64,000 nucleotides of DNA from Gracilibacillus sp. YIM 98692 (GTDB lineage Bacteria > Bacillota > Bacilli > Bacillales > Amphibacillaceae), in assembly GCF_010993965.1 (NCBI RefSeq), contig NZ_WIXM01000012.1, positions 1 through 64,000 of the forward strand. Direction: 5' to 3'. Shown piece by piece: positions 9,382-17,873 of the stretch. Below the pieces are notes generated by a model. It saw only the letters and a program-made list of their open reading frames with translations. It had not been told where the DNA came from and searched no databases. Both the position numbers and the translations under genes were made by a program. Within the stretch, counting starts at the first letter, position 1. The number at the start of each line of letters is the position of its first letter.

Positions 9382-9413
9382 ACAACAAAAACTTTATTTA
9401 TAAAATTTGTTGT
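9382..9413. promoter_or_regulatory. Inverted repeat, probable operator of the RpiR regulator
   Basis: ACAACAAA and TTTGTTGT form a dyad with a 16-base AT-rich centre. It sits between the minus-strand -10 box and the ribosome binding site of the isomerase, where a bound repressor would block transcription. The divergent RpiR protein is the obvious candidate ligand (inference). Confidence 0.55.
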
Positions 9414-9420
9414 TGGTAAG

Positions 9421-9449
9421 AATATATAATATTTATTTTTGAATGTCAA
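9421..9449 (-). promoter_or_regulatory. Promoter of the isomerase-ABC transporter operon
   Basis: On the minus strand this is TTGACA, 17 bases, TATATT: a near-consensus sigma-A promoter about 60-90 bases before the isomerase start. Confidence 0.75.
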
Positions 9450-9542
9450 TAAGTAAAAAATAAATAATTTAAAACCGGTTAATTGTATATTAAATGAATT
9501 ATTTTTTTACTTTTTAAAATAAAATAATAAAAATATTATGAA

Positions 9543-9571
9543 TTGATGTAAACGTTTTTTTGTTTTATAAT
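9543..9571 (+). promoter_or_regulatory. Promoter of rpiR-pfkB with a cre-like site between its boxes
   Basis: TTGATG, 17 bases, TATAAT. The spacer carries ATGTAAACGTTTTTTT, which fits the left half and centre of a CcpA cre site (TGTAAACG) but lacks the final CA. A protein bound here would occlude the promoter, suggesting glucose repression. Confidence 0.7.
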
Positions 9572-9601
9572 GTATTTATATAAAAATAGGAGGTATGTTA
9601 T

Positions 9602-10489
9602 ATGGGTGATGACGAACATCAATTGAACGGAAGAGATATTATCATTTACACTCGCAGCCTTTATCCGTCTCTTAGTAATAAAGAAAAAAAAATAGCGGAA
9701 TTTATACTAGAAAACCATGTGGACCTAAGTAAAATGACGATTAATGAAGTTTCCGATAAATTGAAAGTAAGCGAAGCAACCATTGTCAAACTTAGTAAAA
9801 AGCTGCATTGTGAAGGTTATCTATCTTTAAAAAAAATCCTTTCTGATTATGTACAAAATAAACAAGATGAGTATTTTCAAGAAGAATATGATGTAAACGA
9901 TCAACCGGAAGATATTTTCATGAAAGTCTTTCGTAACTCTATCATTGCCCTGCAGGATACCATGGCAGGATTTGATAAAAACGAATTTAAAAAAGCAGTC
10001 GATTCGTTAAAAAATGTCAACAAGGTTTTATTACTAGGTTTAGGCGGTTCGGGCAGTATAGCAGATGATATTGCACACAAATTCTTAAAAGTAGGGATTG
10101 AAGTGCAATCCTATCGTGATACGCATATGCAATTGATGGCTGCATCCTTATTAAATGAAGGAGATATTGCAATAGGGATCTCTCATTCTGGTGCTACAGT
10201 CGCTGTGAACTCTGCCTTACAAACAGCTAGAAGAGCTGGAGCTACCACCATTTGTATAACCAATCACGTCAAGAGTCCTATTACAGAAAATGCAGATATT
10301 CAACTGGTTTCTTATGCCAATAACTCCCCCATTACCGGCGAAAATGCGGTAACGAGGATTGTTCATTTAAACATCTTGGATGCCTTATACAATGCCGTCG
10401 TGTTAAATAATTACCAACAAACAACGCAAAACTTAGAAAGAACCAACCTTGCTGTGAAACATCAACGAATCCATAAAGATAATAAATAA
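9602..10489 (+). CDS. RpiR/MurR-family transcriptional regulator
   Basis: Sugar-phosphate-responsive regulator of 295 residues. An N-terminal helix-turn-helix of about 80 residues (EVSDKLKVSEATIVKLSKK) is followed by a SIS sugar-phosphate-binding domain (about 125-255) with LLLGLGGSGSIADDIAHKF and the IGISHSGATVAVN loop. Its ATG follows AGGAGGT. It is transcribed with the kinase gene 13 bases downstream and divergent from the isomerase-transporter operon. The likely effector is a phosphorylated product of this pathway, and the dyad at 9382-9413 is a likely target. Confidence 0.92.
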   Translation: MGDDEHQLNGRDIIIYTRSLYPSLSNKEKKIAEFILENHVDLSKMTINEVSDKLKVSEATIVKLSKKLHCEGYLSLKKILSDYVQNKQDEYFQEEYDVNDQPEDIFMKVFRNSIIALQDTMAGFDKNEFKKAVDSLKNVNKVLLLGLGGSGSIADDIAHKFLKVGIEVQSYRDTHMQLMAASLLNEGDIAIGISHSGATVAVNSALQTARRAGATTICITNHVKSPITENADIQLVSYANNSPITGENAVTRIVHLNILDALYNAVVLNNYQQTTQNLERTNLAVKHQRIHKDNK

Positions 10490-10502
10490 GGAGGGGAAAT
10501 AT

Positions 10503-11411
10503 ATGAAAGAAAATATAACGGTTTTAGGAAGTCTAAACTATGATTTTTTGGTCAAACAAGAGAGAATGCCTGAAAAAGGGGAAACCTATACTGGAGAAGA
10601 ATTAATAGAGTTAAGCGGAGGAAAAGGAGCCAATCAGGCAGCCCAATGTGGGAAATTAGGTCTTAACACTTATATGATCGGGAAAGTGGGCCAAGATCAA
10701 TATGGTACGATCATGATTGATAGTTTAAAAGAAAACCATGTAAACACGTCTTATCTTCAAAAAGCACATACACGATCTGGTATGTCCTTCGTGCATGTCA
10801 TGCCAGATGGCGAGTATTACAGTACTATATTAAAAGGTGCCAATTTTGAACTTACTACAAAGGATGTAGATGAAGCAGAAGATGTGATCAAACAGAGCAA
10901 AATCATGATTTTTCAACTAGAGAATCCCATTCCCATCATCGAATATGCCATGGCCAAGGCAAAAGAAAATGGATGTTACGTCGTATTAAACGCTGCTCCA
11001 GCAAAGACAATCACTCAAGAGATGTATGATTATATTGATTGTTTAATCGTCAATGAATCCGAAGCATCCTTTTATTGTTCACAAAAAGTAGATACAATAG
11101 AGGAAGCCAAAAAAGCGGGCCGTACATTACACGATTTATTCAATAGTTTAGTCATCGTTACTTTGGGCAAAAATGGTTCGATCGCTTTTGACGGTAACCA
11201 AGAATATTTTCAACCTGCCCAAAAGGTAAAAAGCGTTGATACTACTGGCGCAGGTGATGCCTATACGAGTGCGATAGCATATGGCATTTATCATCAATTT
11301 GATATACAAAAAAGTATGGCATTTGCAACAGAAGTAAGTGCTATTGCCGTAACCAAGGATGGGGGACATAGTTCTTTCCCAAAAATAGAGGATGTAATGG
11401 AAAAGATATGA
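10503..11411 (+). CDS. PfkB-family carbohydrate kinase (ribokinase-like)
   Basis: Cytoplasmic sugar kinase of 302 residues. The N-terminal PfkB signature is GGKGANQAAQCGKLG near residue 40. The C-terminal signature DTTGAGDAYTSAIAYG near residue 247 carries the catalytic Asp of GAGD. Length and motifs fit ribokinase-type enzymes that phosphorylate a sugar with ATP. It follows the RpiR regulator in the same operon, with AAGGAGGGG before the ATG. The phosphorylated sugar is probably the imported or isomerised one. A nucleoside substrate cannot be excluded. Confidence 0.9.
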   Translation: MKENITVLGSLNYDFLVKQERMPEKGETYTGEELIELSGGKGANQAAQCGKLGLNTYMIGKVGQDQYGTIMIDSLKENHVNTSYLQKAHTRSGMSFVHVMPDGEYYSTILKGANFELTTKDVDEAEDVIKQSKIMIFQLENPIPIIEYAMAKAKENGCYVVLNAAPAKTITQEMYDYIDCLIVNESEASFYCSQKVDTIEEAKKAGRTLHDLFNSLVIVTLGKNGSIAFDGNQEYFQPAQKVKSVDTTGAGDAYTSAIAYGIYHQFDIQKSMAFATEVSAIAVTKDGGHSSFPKIEDVMEKI

Positions 11412-11447
11412 GATAGACCCACCTTTACAAATCACTATTGATAGAAG

Positions 11448-11484
11448 TGAGCCACTACGATAAATAGGTAGTGGCTCAGTTTTT
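11448..11484 (+). terminator. Terminator of rpiR-pfkB
   Basis: Perfect 11-base stem TGAGCCACTAC / GTAGTGGCTCA with a 9-base loop, followed by GTTTTTG. Confidence 0.9.
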
Positions 11485-11521
11485 GTACTTGATTCCGTGA
11501 CAAATCTCTAAATATCAGCTG

Positions 11522-11702
11522 ACGGACATATGTTCCGCTATTTCTATTAAAAAAGCGCTTTTGTGTGGTGATGCGGACATACAGTTCCTTATTATCATAA
11601 ATATTTGAAGAATGAGGGATTCCTTTAGCAAATAAGGGATCTGATGTCCGTTTAGAGATAATATTGTCTGTATTTCCTATAATAACGTACCCGATGTCCG
11701 TA
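11522..11702. repeat. Four-unit GGACAT element, copy 1
   Basis: Two forward CGGACAT units (11523, 11574) and two reverse ATGTCCG units (11644, 11694). Each unit leads into a GTTCC/GTACC-TTATT stretch. Spacing within each pair is 51 and 50 bases. The same layout recurs at 37.7 and 47.6 kb. Confidence 0.75.
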
Positions 11703-11785
11703 AAAAGTAGTCTATTCTAATATAGAATATTTTGACTAGAAAAGTAAACAATAGTCATACTAGTTTGATAAAAGAGGTGAAACGT

Positions 11786-12025
11786 ATGAATCATGATCAA
11801 GATTATGATAGAGATCATGATCGTGAAGACCAGCTAACTGACATGAGTTTAAAGGGTATTCTGAAAAATTCTTATGAGATGGAGAATGAACTTATGAGAA
11901 GTTATATGATAACTGCTGAACGTATCCACGATAATGATACCTTAAAGGAAAGGCTTCAAAATTTTGCAGAAGGGAATGCCAAAAGAACACGTCAATTACT
12001 TGATGAACTGAATACGTTAGAATAG
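11786..12025 (+). CDS. Small acidic protein, possible spore coat-like
   Basis: A 79-residue protein if translation begins at the ATG at 11786, which follows AAAGAGGTG; upstream codons in frame lack a ribosome binding site. The first 20 residues are Asp/His/Arg-rich (NHDQDYDRDHDREDQL). The rest predicts two long helices (ILKNSYEMENELMRSYMI, then TLKERLQNFAEGNAKR) of the kind found in small ferritin-like or CotF-like proteins of spore formers. That relation is tentative. It is a single gene with a weak hairpin after it. Confidence 0.65.
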   Translation: MNHDQDYDRDHDREDQLTDMSLKGILKNSYEMENELMRSYMITAERIHDNDTLKERLQNFAEGNAKRTRQLLDELNTLE

Positions 12026-12041
12026 GGGTTAGACATAAAGA

Positions 12042-12066
12042 GCTGAAGTGTTAACAGCACTTCAGC
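12042..12066. terminator. Hairpin between convergent genes
   Basis: GCTGAAGTG / CACTTCAGC with a 7-base loop lies between the ends of two convergent genes. Only weak T tracts follow on either strand, so termination may be inefficient. Confidence 0.55.
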
Positions 12067-12078
12067 CCAGTTTATCCA

Positions 12079-13341
12079 CTATCCAAAAATATAATGATTT
12101 AAAAATGAATTGCGGAACTTTCCATCTGGATCATATTCTCGCAGCAGTTGTTGGAAATCTGGCAGTTTTTCATAGAGTGACCGAACTTGATCTGGTGCCA
12201 TCGTAAACAGCTTGCCCCAGTGTGGACGAGCATTAAATGGTGCAAGTTGTTCCTCTATTTTTGGTAAAACTTGCTTGACTGCTTCCCAATCATCTTTCCA
12301 GGTAAAATGGATACCTATCGAATCTTGTTTATAATTCATGCTCATCCACAGATTATCTGCAGCAATCGATCGAATCTCACAAATCAACAACAATGGTGCA
12401 ATTTGTTCGCGTAATTTTCCTATTGCCGTAATGGCGTCCGCAGTATAGGCGCGTGGGATAATATATTCACTTTGCAGTTCTTTCCCACTGCTTGGTGTAA
12501 AATTCATGCGAAAATGTGGTATACGATCATGCCACGAACCAGAAACACCTAACTGTTCGGTACAATGCTCAGCTCCATGATCAGATATAGGATGGAGGTT
12601 CTTTGTTGAAAGCTTTGCGCCAAAAAATTCCGATTCTGCTTCGATCATGTCTTCATCTGAAACAGTACGCTTCAGCCATACCTGTTTAAAAACCGGTCTG
12701 CTCCAATCTGTAAAGACACTAACACTGTAAGCACTGGAGAAAATAGTATGGAAATTTTTCTGAAACTCCTCTAATGATAAGTTTTCATACACGTCTTGTC
12801 TTATCTTATATTCTGGCACCAAATCGAGCGTAAGCTTTGTGACGATGCCGAAACCACCAAGTCCAACGACTAGAGCGTTCAGTTTTTCTTCCGATTCCTC
12901 ATAGATCACTTCTCCAGTAGCATTGACGAACTCCATTGCACTTACAACGGTAGCAAGGTTGCCGTTTTGGTTCCCTGATCCATGTGTTGCCGTAGCACAA
13001 GCGCCTGCCACCGAAATGTGTGGAAGTGATGCCAAGTTGTGCAATGCTAAACCAGTTCCTTCGAGATAGTGGCACAAATCACTGTACTTCATCCCTGCTT
13101 CTACTGTAATTTTTTGTTCACTGCGTTTAAAAGACACCACTTTGTTCAGTTTTTCAAGCGTCATAATCTGATCTGATGAGTCGGCAATACTATTAAACGA
13201 GTGTCGAGTGCCAACTACTTTCACATGATTAAAGCGCTTTACCAGTTGCTGTATTTGTTCCACGCTTTCCGGTGCATGCCAGTTGACCGTACTGTATGTG
13301 TAATTCCCTGCCCAGTTTCGTTGCTTTTCCACTATTCTCAT
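12079..13341 (-). CDS. FAD-linked oxidase, alditol/lactone oxidase type
   Basis: Flavoprotein oxidase of 420 residues in the VAO fold family. The N-terminal FAD domain shows VVGTRHSFN, in which His47 matches the residue that holds FAD covalently in alditol oxidases. The pyrophosphate loop is LPHISVAGACATATHGSG near 105-125. The C-terminal half, ending HWGKLFTMAP and DPDGKFRNSF, matches the D-arabinono-lactone/alditol oxidase domain. Expected reaction: oxidation of a polyol or sugar lactone with O2, giving H2O2. No signal peptide is present. It stands alone, with AAAGGAGT at its start. Confidence 0.86.
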   Translation of the reverse strand: MRIVEKQRNWAGNYTYSTVNWHAPESVEQIQQLVKRFNHVKVVGTRHSFNSIADSSDQIMTLEKLNKVVSFKRSEQKITVEAGMKYSDLCHYLEGTGLALHNLASLPHISVAGACATATHGSGNQNGNLATVVSAMEFVNATGEVIYEESEEKLNALVVGLGGFGIVTKLTLDLVPEYKIRQDVYENLSLEEFQKNFHTIFSSAYSVSVFTDWSRPVFKQVWLKRTVSDEDMIEAESEFFGAKLSTKNLHPISDHGAEHCTEQLGVSGSWHDRIPHFRMNFTPSSGKELQSEYIIPRAYTADAITAIGKLREQIAPLLLICEIRSIAADNLWMSMNYKQDSIGIHFTWKDDWEAVKQVLPKIEEQLAPFNARPHWGKLFTMAPDQVRSLYEKLPDFQQLLREYDPDGKFRNSFLNHYIFG

Positions 13342-13441
13342 ACTCCTTTATTTTTAGTTGTTAACATGAACCAATGTCAGTTTTTTTAAAATTCTATTAA
13401 TACTAGAATAGCATTTTATGCTGATAAAAAACACGTTTATC

Positions 13442-14797
13442 CTAGTTGGTATATGCCTCCTCACTTTTTAAAACTTTTCTCTGCTTTGACTTTTTAGATG
13501 TCGTATTTAAAAATAATAGCAAAATGATCAGTTCTGTTAAAAAGCCAATCGATTGCGCCAGCGCTCCAATCGATCCGCCTCCATTCGGAAAAACAAAAAT
13601 AAGAATAAATAATGCCGACACTGCCGCCACAACATTTCCGGTTTGTGAATAGGACATGACCTTTGTTTTACTTCTAACCATGAGGATCCCATTGGAAAAA
13701 TCAATCCATGGAAAGCAGAGAGTAAATAGAACGAAAAAGCGTAATGCAAGAATACTGTGATCAAGCAGCTCTCCAGAAACCCCAATAATATGTTGAAATA
13801 TCCATACACCAACAGGCGAATAGGCAATAACCGTCAGCATTATGCTAGGAATCAAGCTCATGAGCACCGTAAAACGCACAACAGCTCGTTGGTCTTTTTG
13901 ATAAAAATTGATTACAATTTGATGAATGTAAGAAGCAATACTATTCAGCAAATGCACAACAGACAAAGCGACAGCATAAGAAGCAATCGCCACTTCTGCT
14001 TTCGTACTCCAACCTAAGACAGCATTAATTGTTGGTGTGACACTAACGGCAATTAAAGATGCCACCATTAATGGGCTGTAAAAACGAAAGATCTGTGATT
14101 GTTGAACAATGCTATGCCTTTCCTTTTTTTGCGGTAATTCCTTCACGATCAGTCTTCCTTCCAGCACACTGACAAGTGCTTCAATCGCCATACCAGCTAA
14201 AAAGATATAAGCCCCTATATAGCCATGATTCACCCAACCATTCTTAAGCAAAAGCCAGGCTAAAAAAGACATAAATAAAAGTCGTACAATCATCCCAATA
14301 GTCAGCCATTTGGTTTTCAAATTCGATATAATCACACCTTGGTACAAACAACGAATACCTGAAAAAATCGTCACGAACATCAGCACGCGATAGGCATCGA
14401 TCGTTGGTTGAAGCATTCGATCACTAACGCCAAGCAATACGGAAAAAAAGGCTTTGCCTAAAGGTGAGTATGCTAGAGTAAGACTTAATAAAAAAATAGC
14501 GGACAACACATAAACAGTAGCATTTTTCATTAATTGGTAAGAAGTCTTATCGCGCACTAAGGTGGAACATGTTTGCCGTAATATAACGGCACAACGTTCC
14601 AGTAACCCAAAGAGACTCATGGCTACAGAATAACTGGCAATGACAATCGCCGGTTCAGGTGCCCGGGCCAGCGTACTGTTAATAATAACGTGTGAAATGG
14701 TCACTAAGCTCGCCGATAAGCCTAGCGGAATAAAAAAATAAAGAAGCGTACGAAACGTTACCTCACTATCATTTGAAATCGCTTTCCTTTTGATCAT
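13442..14797 (-). CDS. MATE-like multispan membrane transporter
   Basis: Integral membrane protein of about 451 residues with roughly 12 hydrophobic segments and short loops. It resembles the MATE/polysaccharide-flippase superfamily in length and in the repeated two-half pattern (LVTISHVIINSTLARAP in the first half, LIAVSVTPTINAVLG in the second). The start is ATG at 14797 after AGGAAGTG. It is a single gene next to the alditol oxidase with no clear functional link. The substrate (drug, lipid-linked sugar or other) cannot be told. Confidence 0.7.
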   Translation of the reverse strand: MIKRKAISNDSEVTFRTLLYFFIPLGLSASLVTISHVIINSTLARAPEPAIVIASYSVAMSLFGLLERCAVILRQTCSTLVRDKTSYQLMKNATVYVLSAIFLLSLTLAYSPLGKAFFSVLLGVSDRMLQPTIDAYRVLMFVTIFSGIRCLYQGVIISNLKTKWLTIGMIVRLLFMSFLAWLLLKNGWVNHGYIGAYIFLAGMAIEALVSVLEGRLIVKELPQKKERHSIVQQSQIFRFYSPLMVASLIAVSVTPTINAVLGWSTKAEVAIASYAVALSVVHLLNSIASYIHQIVINFYQKDQRAVVRFTVLMSLIPSIMLTVIAYSPVGVWIFQHIIGVSGELLDHSILALRFFVLFTLCFPWIDFSNGILMVRSKTKVMSYSQTGNVVAAVSALFILIFVFPNGGGSIGALAQSIGFLTELIILLLFLNTTSKKSKQRKVLKSEEAYTN

Positions 14798-14931
14798 CAA
14801 CTAACACTTCCTAAAACATGGTTTATAAAACATCTTAGAATAAATGACAAAATATTGCTAGCTATTAGCACCTTTCATTTTTTATAAGTAGTTTTGATAC
14901 TATGGATAAAAATAGAAAAAGAAGACACAGT

Positions 14932-14962
14932 AAAAACACTTGGGTTTAAGTCCAAGCGTTTT
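14932..14962 (-). terminator. Terminator of the small membrane protein gene
   Basis: AAAAAC-x-CTTGG / CCAAG-x-GTTTTT, with the T run on the minus strand downstream of the gene ending at 14999. The A/T symmetry also allows plus-strand action. Confidence 0.7.
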
Positions 14963-14998
14963 TCGTTTTCATCATATTATCTTGTTAAAAAAAAATGG

Positions 14999-15469
14999 TT
15001 ACTCCTTATTTGATATTTTACATACTAATTTCATCATTCCCCGGATAAACAACATGAGAAGAAATATACTGCTAAACGTATGAATCCATGTCCAAGCATG
15101 ATATTCAACTAACTCTGTATATTTTTCAAATACACCAACTTCTAATATGGTTAAACCTGCAGAATAGAATAAAGTTTGAATGATAATACCAAATAATTTG
15201 GAATGATATGTTGTCTGATAATAATAAATATTCACAACTGGAAAAAGGAGGTATTCATATAAAATACTTGTTTCAAAAAAATGAGGCAAAAACTTTACTG
15301 GATACTCTACCATTTTTTTCTCCACTACGATTACACCAATAAATGTTGAAAAATAAGCTTGCATAAAGAAAATAAGCAACCATTGTGTAATATTTCGTGA
15401 TTTTTTAAAGCTTAATATGAGTAATACCAGTCCTAATAATAATAGTCCCCAAAGAATATATTTTTCCAT
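14999..15469 (-). CDS. CBO0543-like membrane protein
   Basis: Membrane protein of 156 residues with about four to five hydrophobic segments. The order and aromatic character (a Glu-Tyr-Leu-Leu-Phe-Pro segment, a TILEVG turn, then an HAWTWIHTFSSIFL segment) are like the uncharacterised CBO0543 family of Bacillaceae. The longer proteins at 37042-37599 and 21559-22485 have similar character, suggesting a local paralogous set. The ribosome binding site before its ATG is weak. Function unknown. Confidence 0.6.
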   Translation of the reverse strand: MEKYILWGLLLLGLVLLILSFKKSRNITQWLLIFFMQAYFSTFIGVIVVEKKMVEYPVKFLPHFFETSILYEYLLFPVVNIYYYQTTYHSKLFGIIIQTLFYSAGLTILEVGVFEKYTELVEYHAWTWIHTFSSIFLLMLFIRGMMKLVCKISNKE

Positions 15470-15530
15470 AATAACATATTATTTCTAAACATTACTTTTT
15501 TATTCAAGGTTACTGCCTGTTTTTGTACTT

Positions 15531-15560
15531 ATGGACACTGAGTACCTTATTTCTAAACAA
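15531..15560 (+). repeat. Isolated unit of the GGACAT element
   Basis: GGACACTGAGTACCTTATTT matches the first forward unit of the four-unit elements at 37.7 and 47.6 kb, but the other three units are missing. It is probably a remnant. Confidence 0.6.
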
Positions 15561-15571
15561 ATGGGATTTTT

Positions 15572-15607
15572 TAAAAACCCCCTTACAGAAATATTCCATA
15601 AGGGGGG
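15572..15607 (-). terminator. Terminator of the LEA-like gene
   Basis: CCCCCTTA / TAAGGGGG stem with a 13-base loop; on the minus strand it is followed by TTTTTAAAAAA. Confidence 0.85.
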
Positions 15608-15625
15608 CTTCATCATACAGGAAGA

Positions 15626-16066
15626 TTACTGCTCATACATAAGATCATCTTCATCATTTACCGACTGCCAAGCATTCTGTGCAGTGTCTTGAACTCTATC
15701 TGCAGTGTTTTGAACTGTATTACCTGCATTTTGCGCTGTGTTTTGTACTGCATTACCTGCATTTTGCATGGTGTCTTGAACCGCATTGCCTGCGTCTTGC
15801 GCGGTGTTTTGTAATGCATTACCTGCATTTTGTGCGGTGTTTTGAACCGCATTGGCTGTAGATTGAATGATATTTTGGTCCTGATTTTGATTCATCATAT
15901 TCCGTATCGGCTGCGTAAACTGTTGCATTTGTCCATTATTATTGTTTAATGCATTATTAATCGTTTCCGGCAATCGCTGAAAAGTCCCGTTTTGCACACC
16001 TCTGGTAATCCCATAAACCGCTGCACCAGCCGCTCCAGCCGCTAATAACCTATTCATTACACCCAT
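15626..16066 (-). CDS. LEA-like protein with 11-residue Asn/Gln repeats
   Basis: A 146-residue protein. An Ala/Gly-rich N-terminus (LLAAGAAGAAVYGITRG, possibly a membrane-inserting helix) leads into an Asn/Gln-rich linker (NNALNNNNGQMQQF). Then come about six imperfect 11-residue repeats of the type NAVQNTAQNAG between residues 75 and 130, ending in an acidic tail. The 11-step pattern with TAQ-AG matches the periodicity of group 3 LEA desiccation proteins, but with Asn/Gln where Lys/Glu are usual. Start ATG follows AAAGGA. A role in desiccation or salt stress, or in spores, is an inference. Confidence 0.7.
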   Translation of the reverse strand: MGVMNRLLAAGAAGAAVYGITRGVQNGTFQRLPETINNALNNNNGQMQQFTQPIRNMMNQNQDQNIIQSTANAVQNTAQNAGNALQNTAQDAGNAVQDTMQNAGNAVQNTAQNAGNTVQNTADRVQDTAQNAWQSVNDEDDLMYEQ

Positions 16067-16210
16067 TTATCAACATTCCTTTCCATAAAATTTAGGAACA
16101 GTCATAGCTTTTTATGAAACCCGATTTTCTATACAACCATTCATTTTCCAAATAACCAGTGAGAATAAAGAAATCCAAGTTGCACAAAATAATGTTGAGT
16201 TTACTGTATG

Positions 16211-16276
16211 AAGAAAAAGTCAGAAGATACACCCAAATTCCCTGCTTCTGTAAATTACCGTTAGATATCCTGGCCT
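16211..16276 (+). repeat. GTCAGAA-CCCTGC element, copy 1
   Basis: AAAAAGTCAGAA, then CAAATTCCCTGCTTCTG, then ACCGTTAGA and TCCTGGCC. The same order occurs at 50937-51000 and 63480-63541, always on the plus strand and close to gene ends. Confidence 0.65.
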
Positions 16277-16332
16277 AGCCCCTTCGAGACAGAAATGGCA
16301 TTCTTTGCTTTTCCCATCCAAAACTGCATACA

Positions 16333-16370
16333 CAAAAAAAGATCACTCCCCAGCTAAACCGGGAAGTGAC
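16333..16370 (-). terminator. Terminator of aprX
   Basis: On the minus strand, TCACTTCCC / GGGGAGTGA with one G-T pair and a 9-base loop, followed by TCTTTTTTT. Confidence 0.85.
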
Positions 16371-16381
16371 CAAAAACTTTT

Positions 16382-17710
16382 TTATCGCGGTATTGACTTC
16401 TCTGCATTTAAATAACCAGCACCATAAATATTCCCATTTTCGTCTTCCCAAAGATCAGCCCCGCTTTTCAGCAACTCTTTGATTTCATCTGGTGTGAGAT
16501 CTGGATTGTATTGTTTCATCAAACTGACCACACCTGCACAAATCGGAGTCGCCATGGACGTTCCCGACATCGTAAAATAATGTTCGCCAACACGATTCGA
16601 TTTTTGCAGTTTATCTATATAAGAATACGGCGAACGTAACGATACAATATCCACACCAGGCGCAAGAATGTCCGGCTTCACTTCACCATAAATGGTTGGC
16701 CCTCTGCTGGAGAAGGTTGCCACGTCATCATCAAGCCGATTATTTGCTGTATCACGGTCATCCAATGCACCAATGGTTATCACCCGATCGCTTAGACCTG
16801 GGCTAGCAATCGTCTGCCGGTCTGGCCCGCTATTACCTGCTGCTACACAAACGGTTATCCCGCTTCGCCAAGCTTCCTCCACGATTTGCACCAGCGGATC
16901 CTGATCTTCTTCTCCATATTCCTGAGGCGGAGTTCCCAGTGACATACTTATAATGTCAATCGGCATATCCGGTTCGTTTTCATTATATCGTATACACCAT
17001 TCGACCCCTTGCATAATCGTATCTAAGGTCCCTGATCCAGTACTATTTAATACTTTTACGCCTGCTAAATCTGCTTCCGGCGCCGGCCCCATATACTTAG
17101 TAGATGACGCGTATCCATCTCCAGCTGCATCCCCAGCACAATGGGTGCCATGACCATTATCATCATAGGCTTCCTCTCGGTTATTAATAAAATCAACAAA
17201 ATCAGTAATTCTTCCTTCTAAATCCTGATGCGGATAAATTCCTGTATCAATAATCGCTATTTTCGTTCCTTTTCCTGTTAACATCGTATTATTTCGAACC
17301 ACTTGTTTCGCATTCGCTGATTCCACCCCAACATCTAATAAGGCTTGAACCGTTTTATTCCTATATACCTTTTTAATGTGGTGACAGTTGGTTAACAGCT
17401 CCTCCAAGCTGTTCGGGGTAATATCAGCGGAACAACACGAAATGCGAGAAAAATACTGGTTCACTTTATTTTTTCGATGTTTTTTCGTAATCGCTTCTAC
17501 TATATGGCAACCTGTATCGTAAGCCTCCGGATGAAATTGAATAATCACCGGAAGTTTGGTAGTTCGCTTTAACCGGTTCTCCAATATGCGATGCAAAAAG
17601 CATGGCGTATTTTTAAACGGCCGATACAGACTGATTAATTCATCGCGTAACGGTCGCTCTAACTGATTCCAGTAGGTACGCACTATTTGAACCATAGAAT
17701 AACCAAACAC
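16382..17710 (-). CDS. aprX: Subtilisin-like serine protease AprX
   Basis: Peptidase S8 family enzyme of 442 residues, the same length as I recall for B. subtilis AprX. It has no signal peptide, fitting an intracellular or late stationary-phase protease. The catalytic triad is visible as Asp155 (IAIIDTGIYP), His187 (DDNGHGTHCAG) and Ser385 (MSGTSMATP), with the oxyanion Asn293 in AAGNSGP. An N-terminal region of about 140 residues precedes the catalytic domain. The start is GTG after AGAAGGGATAAG. A strong terminator follows. It is a single gene with no operon partner. Confidence 0.92.
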   Translation of the reverse strand: MFGYSMVQIVRTYWNQLERPLRDELISLYRPFKNTPCFLHRILENRLKRTTKLPVIIQFHPEAYDTGCHIVEAITKKHRKNKVNQYFSRISCCSADITPNSLEELLTNCHHIKKVYRNKTVQALLDVGVESANAKQVVRNNTMLTGKGTKIAIIDTGIYPHQDLEGRITDFVDFINNREEAYDDNGHGTHCAGDAAGDGYASSTKYMGPAPEADLAGVKVLNSTGSGTLDTIMQGVEWCIRYNENEPDMPIDIISMSLGTPPQEYGEEDQDPLVQIVEEAWRSGITVCVAAGNSGPDRQTIASPGLSDRVITIGALDDRDTANNRLDDDVATFSSRGPTIYGEVKPDILAPGVDIVSLRSPYSYIDKLQKSNRVGEHYFTMSGTSMATPICAGVVSLMKQYNPDLTPDEIKELLKSGADLWEDENGNIYGAGYLNAEKSIPR

Positions 17711-17873
17711 CTTATCCCTTCTTTCTCATTTTTTACTAACATATGAGAATAGAAGGAGCTTGGCCTCCATGATTGTCCAGCCATTGTAAAAAACAGGCAC
17801 TTCCTTTGATGAAAAGTCATCCTGAATCACCACTAAATGGTTCTTCAAGTGAATCCGTAAATACTGTTTCACC

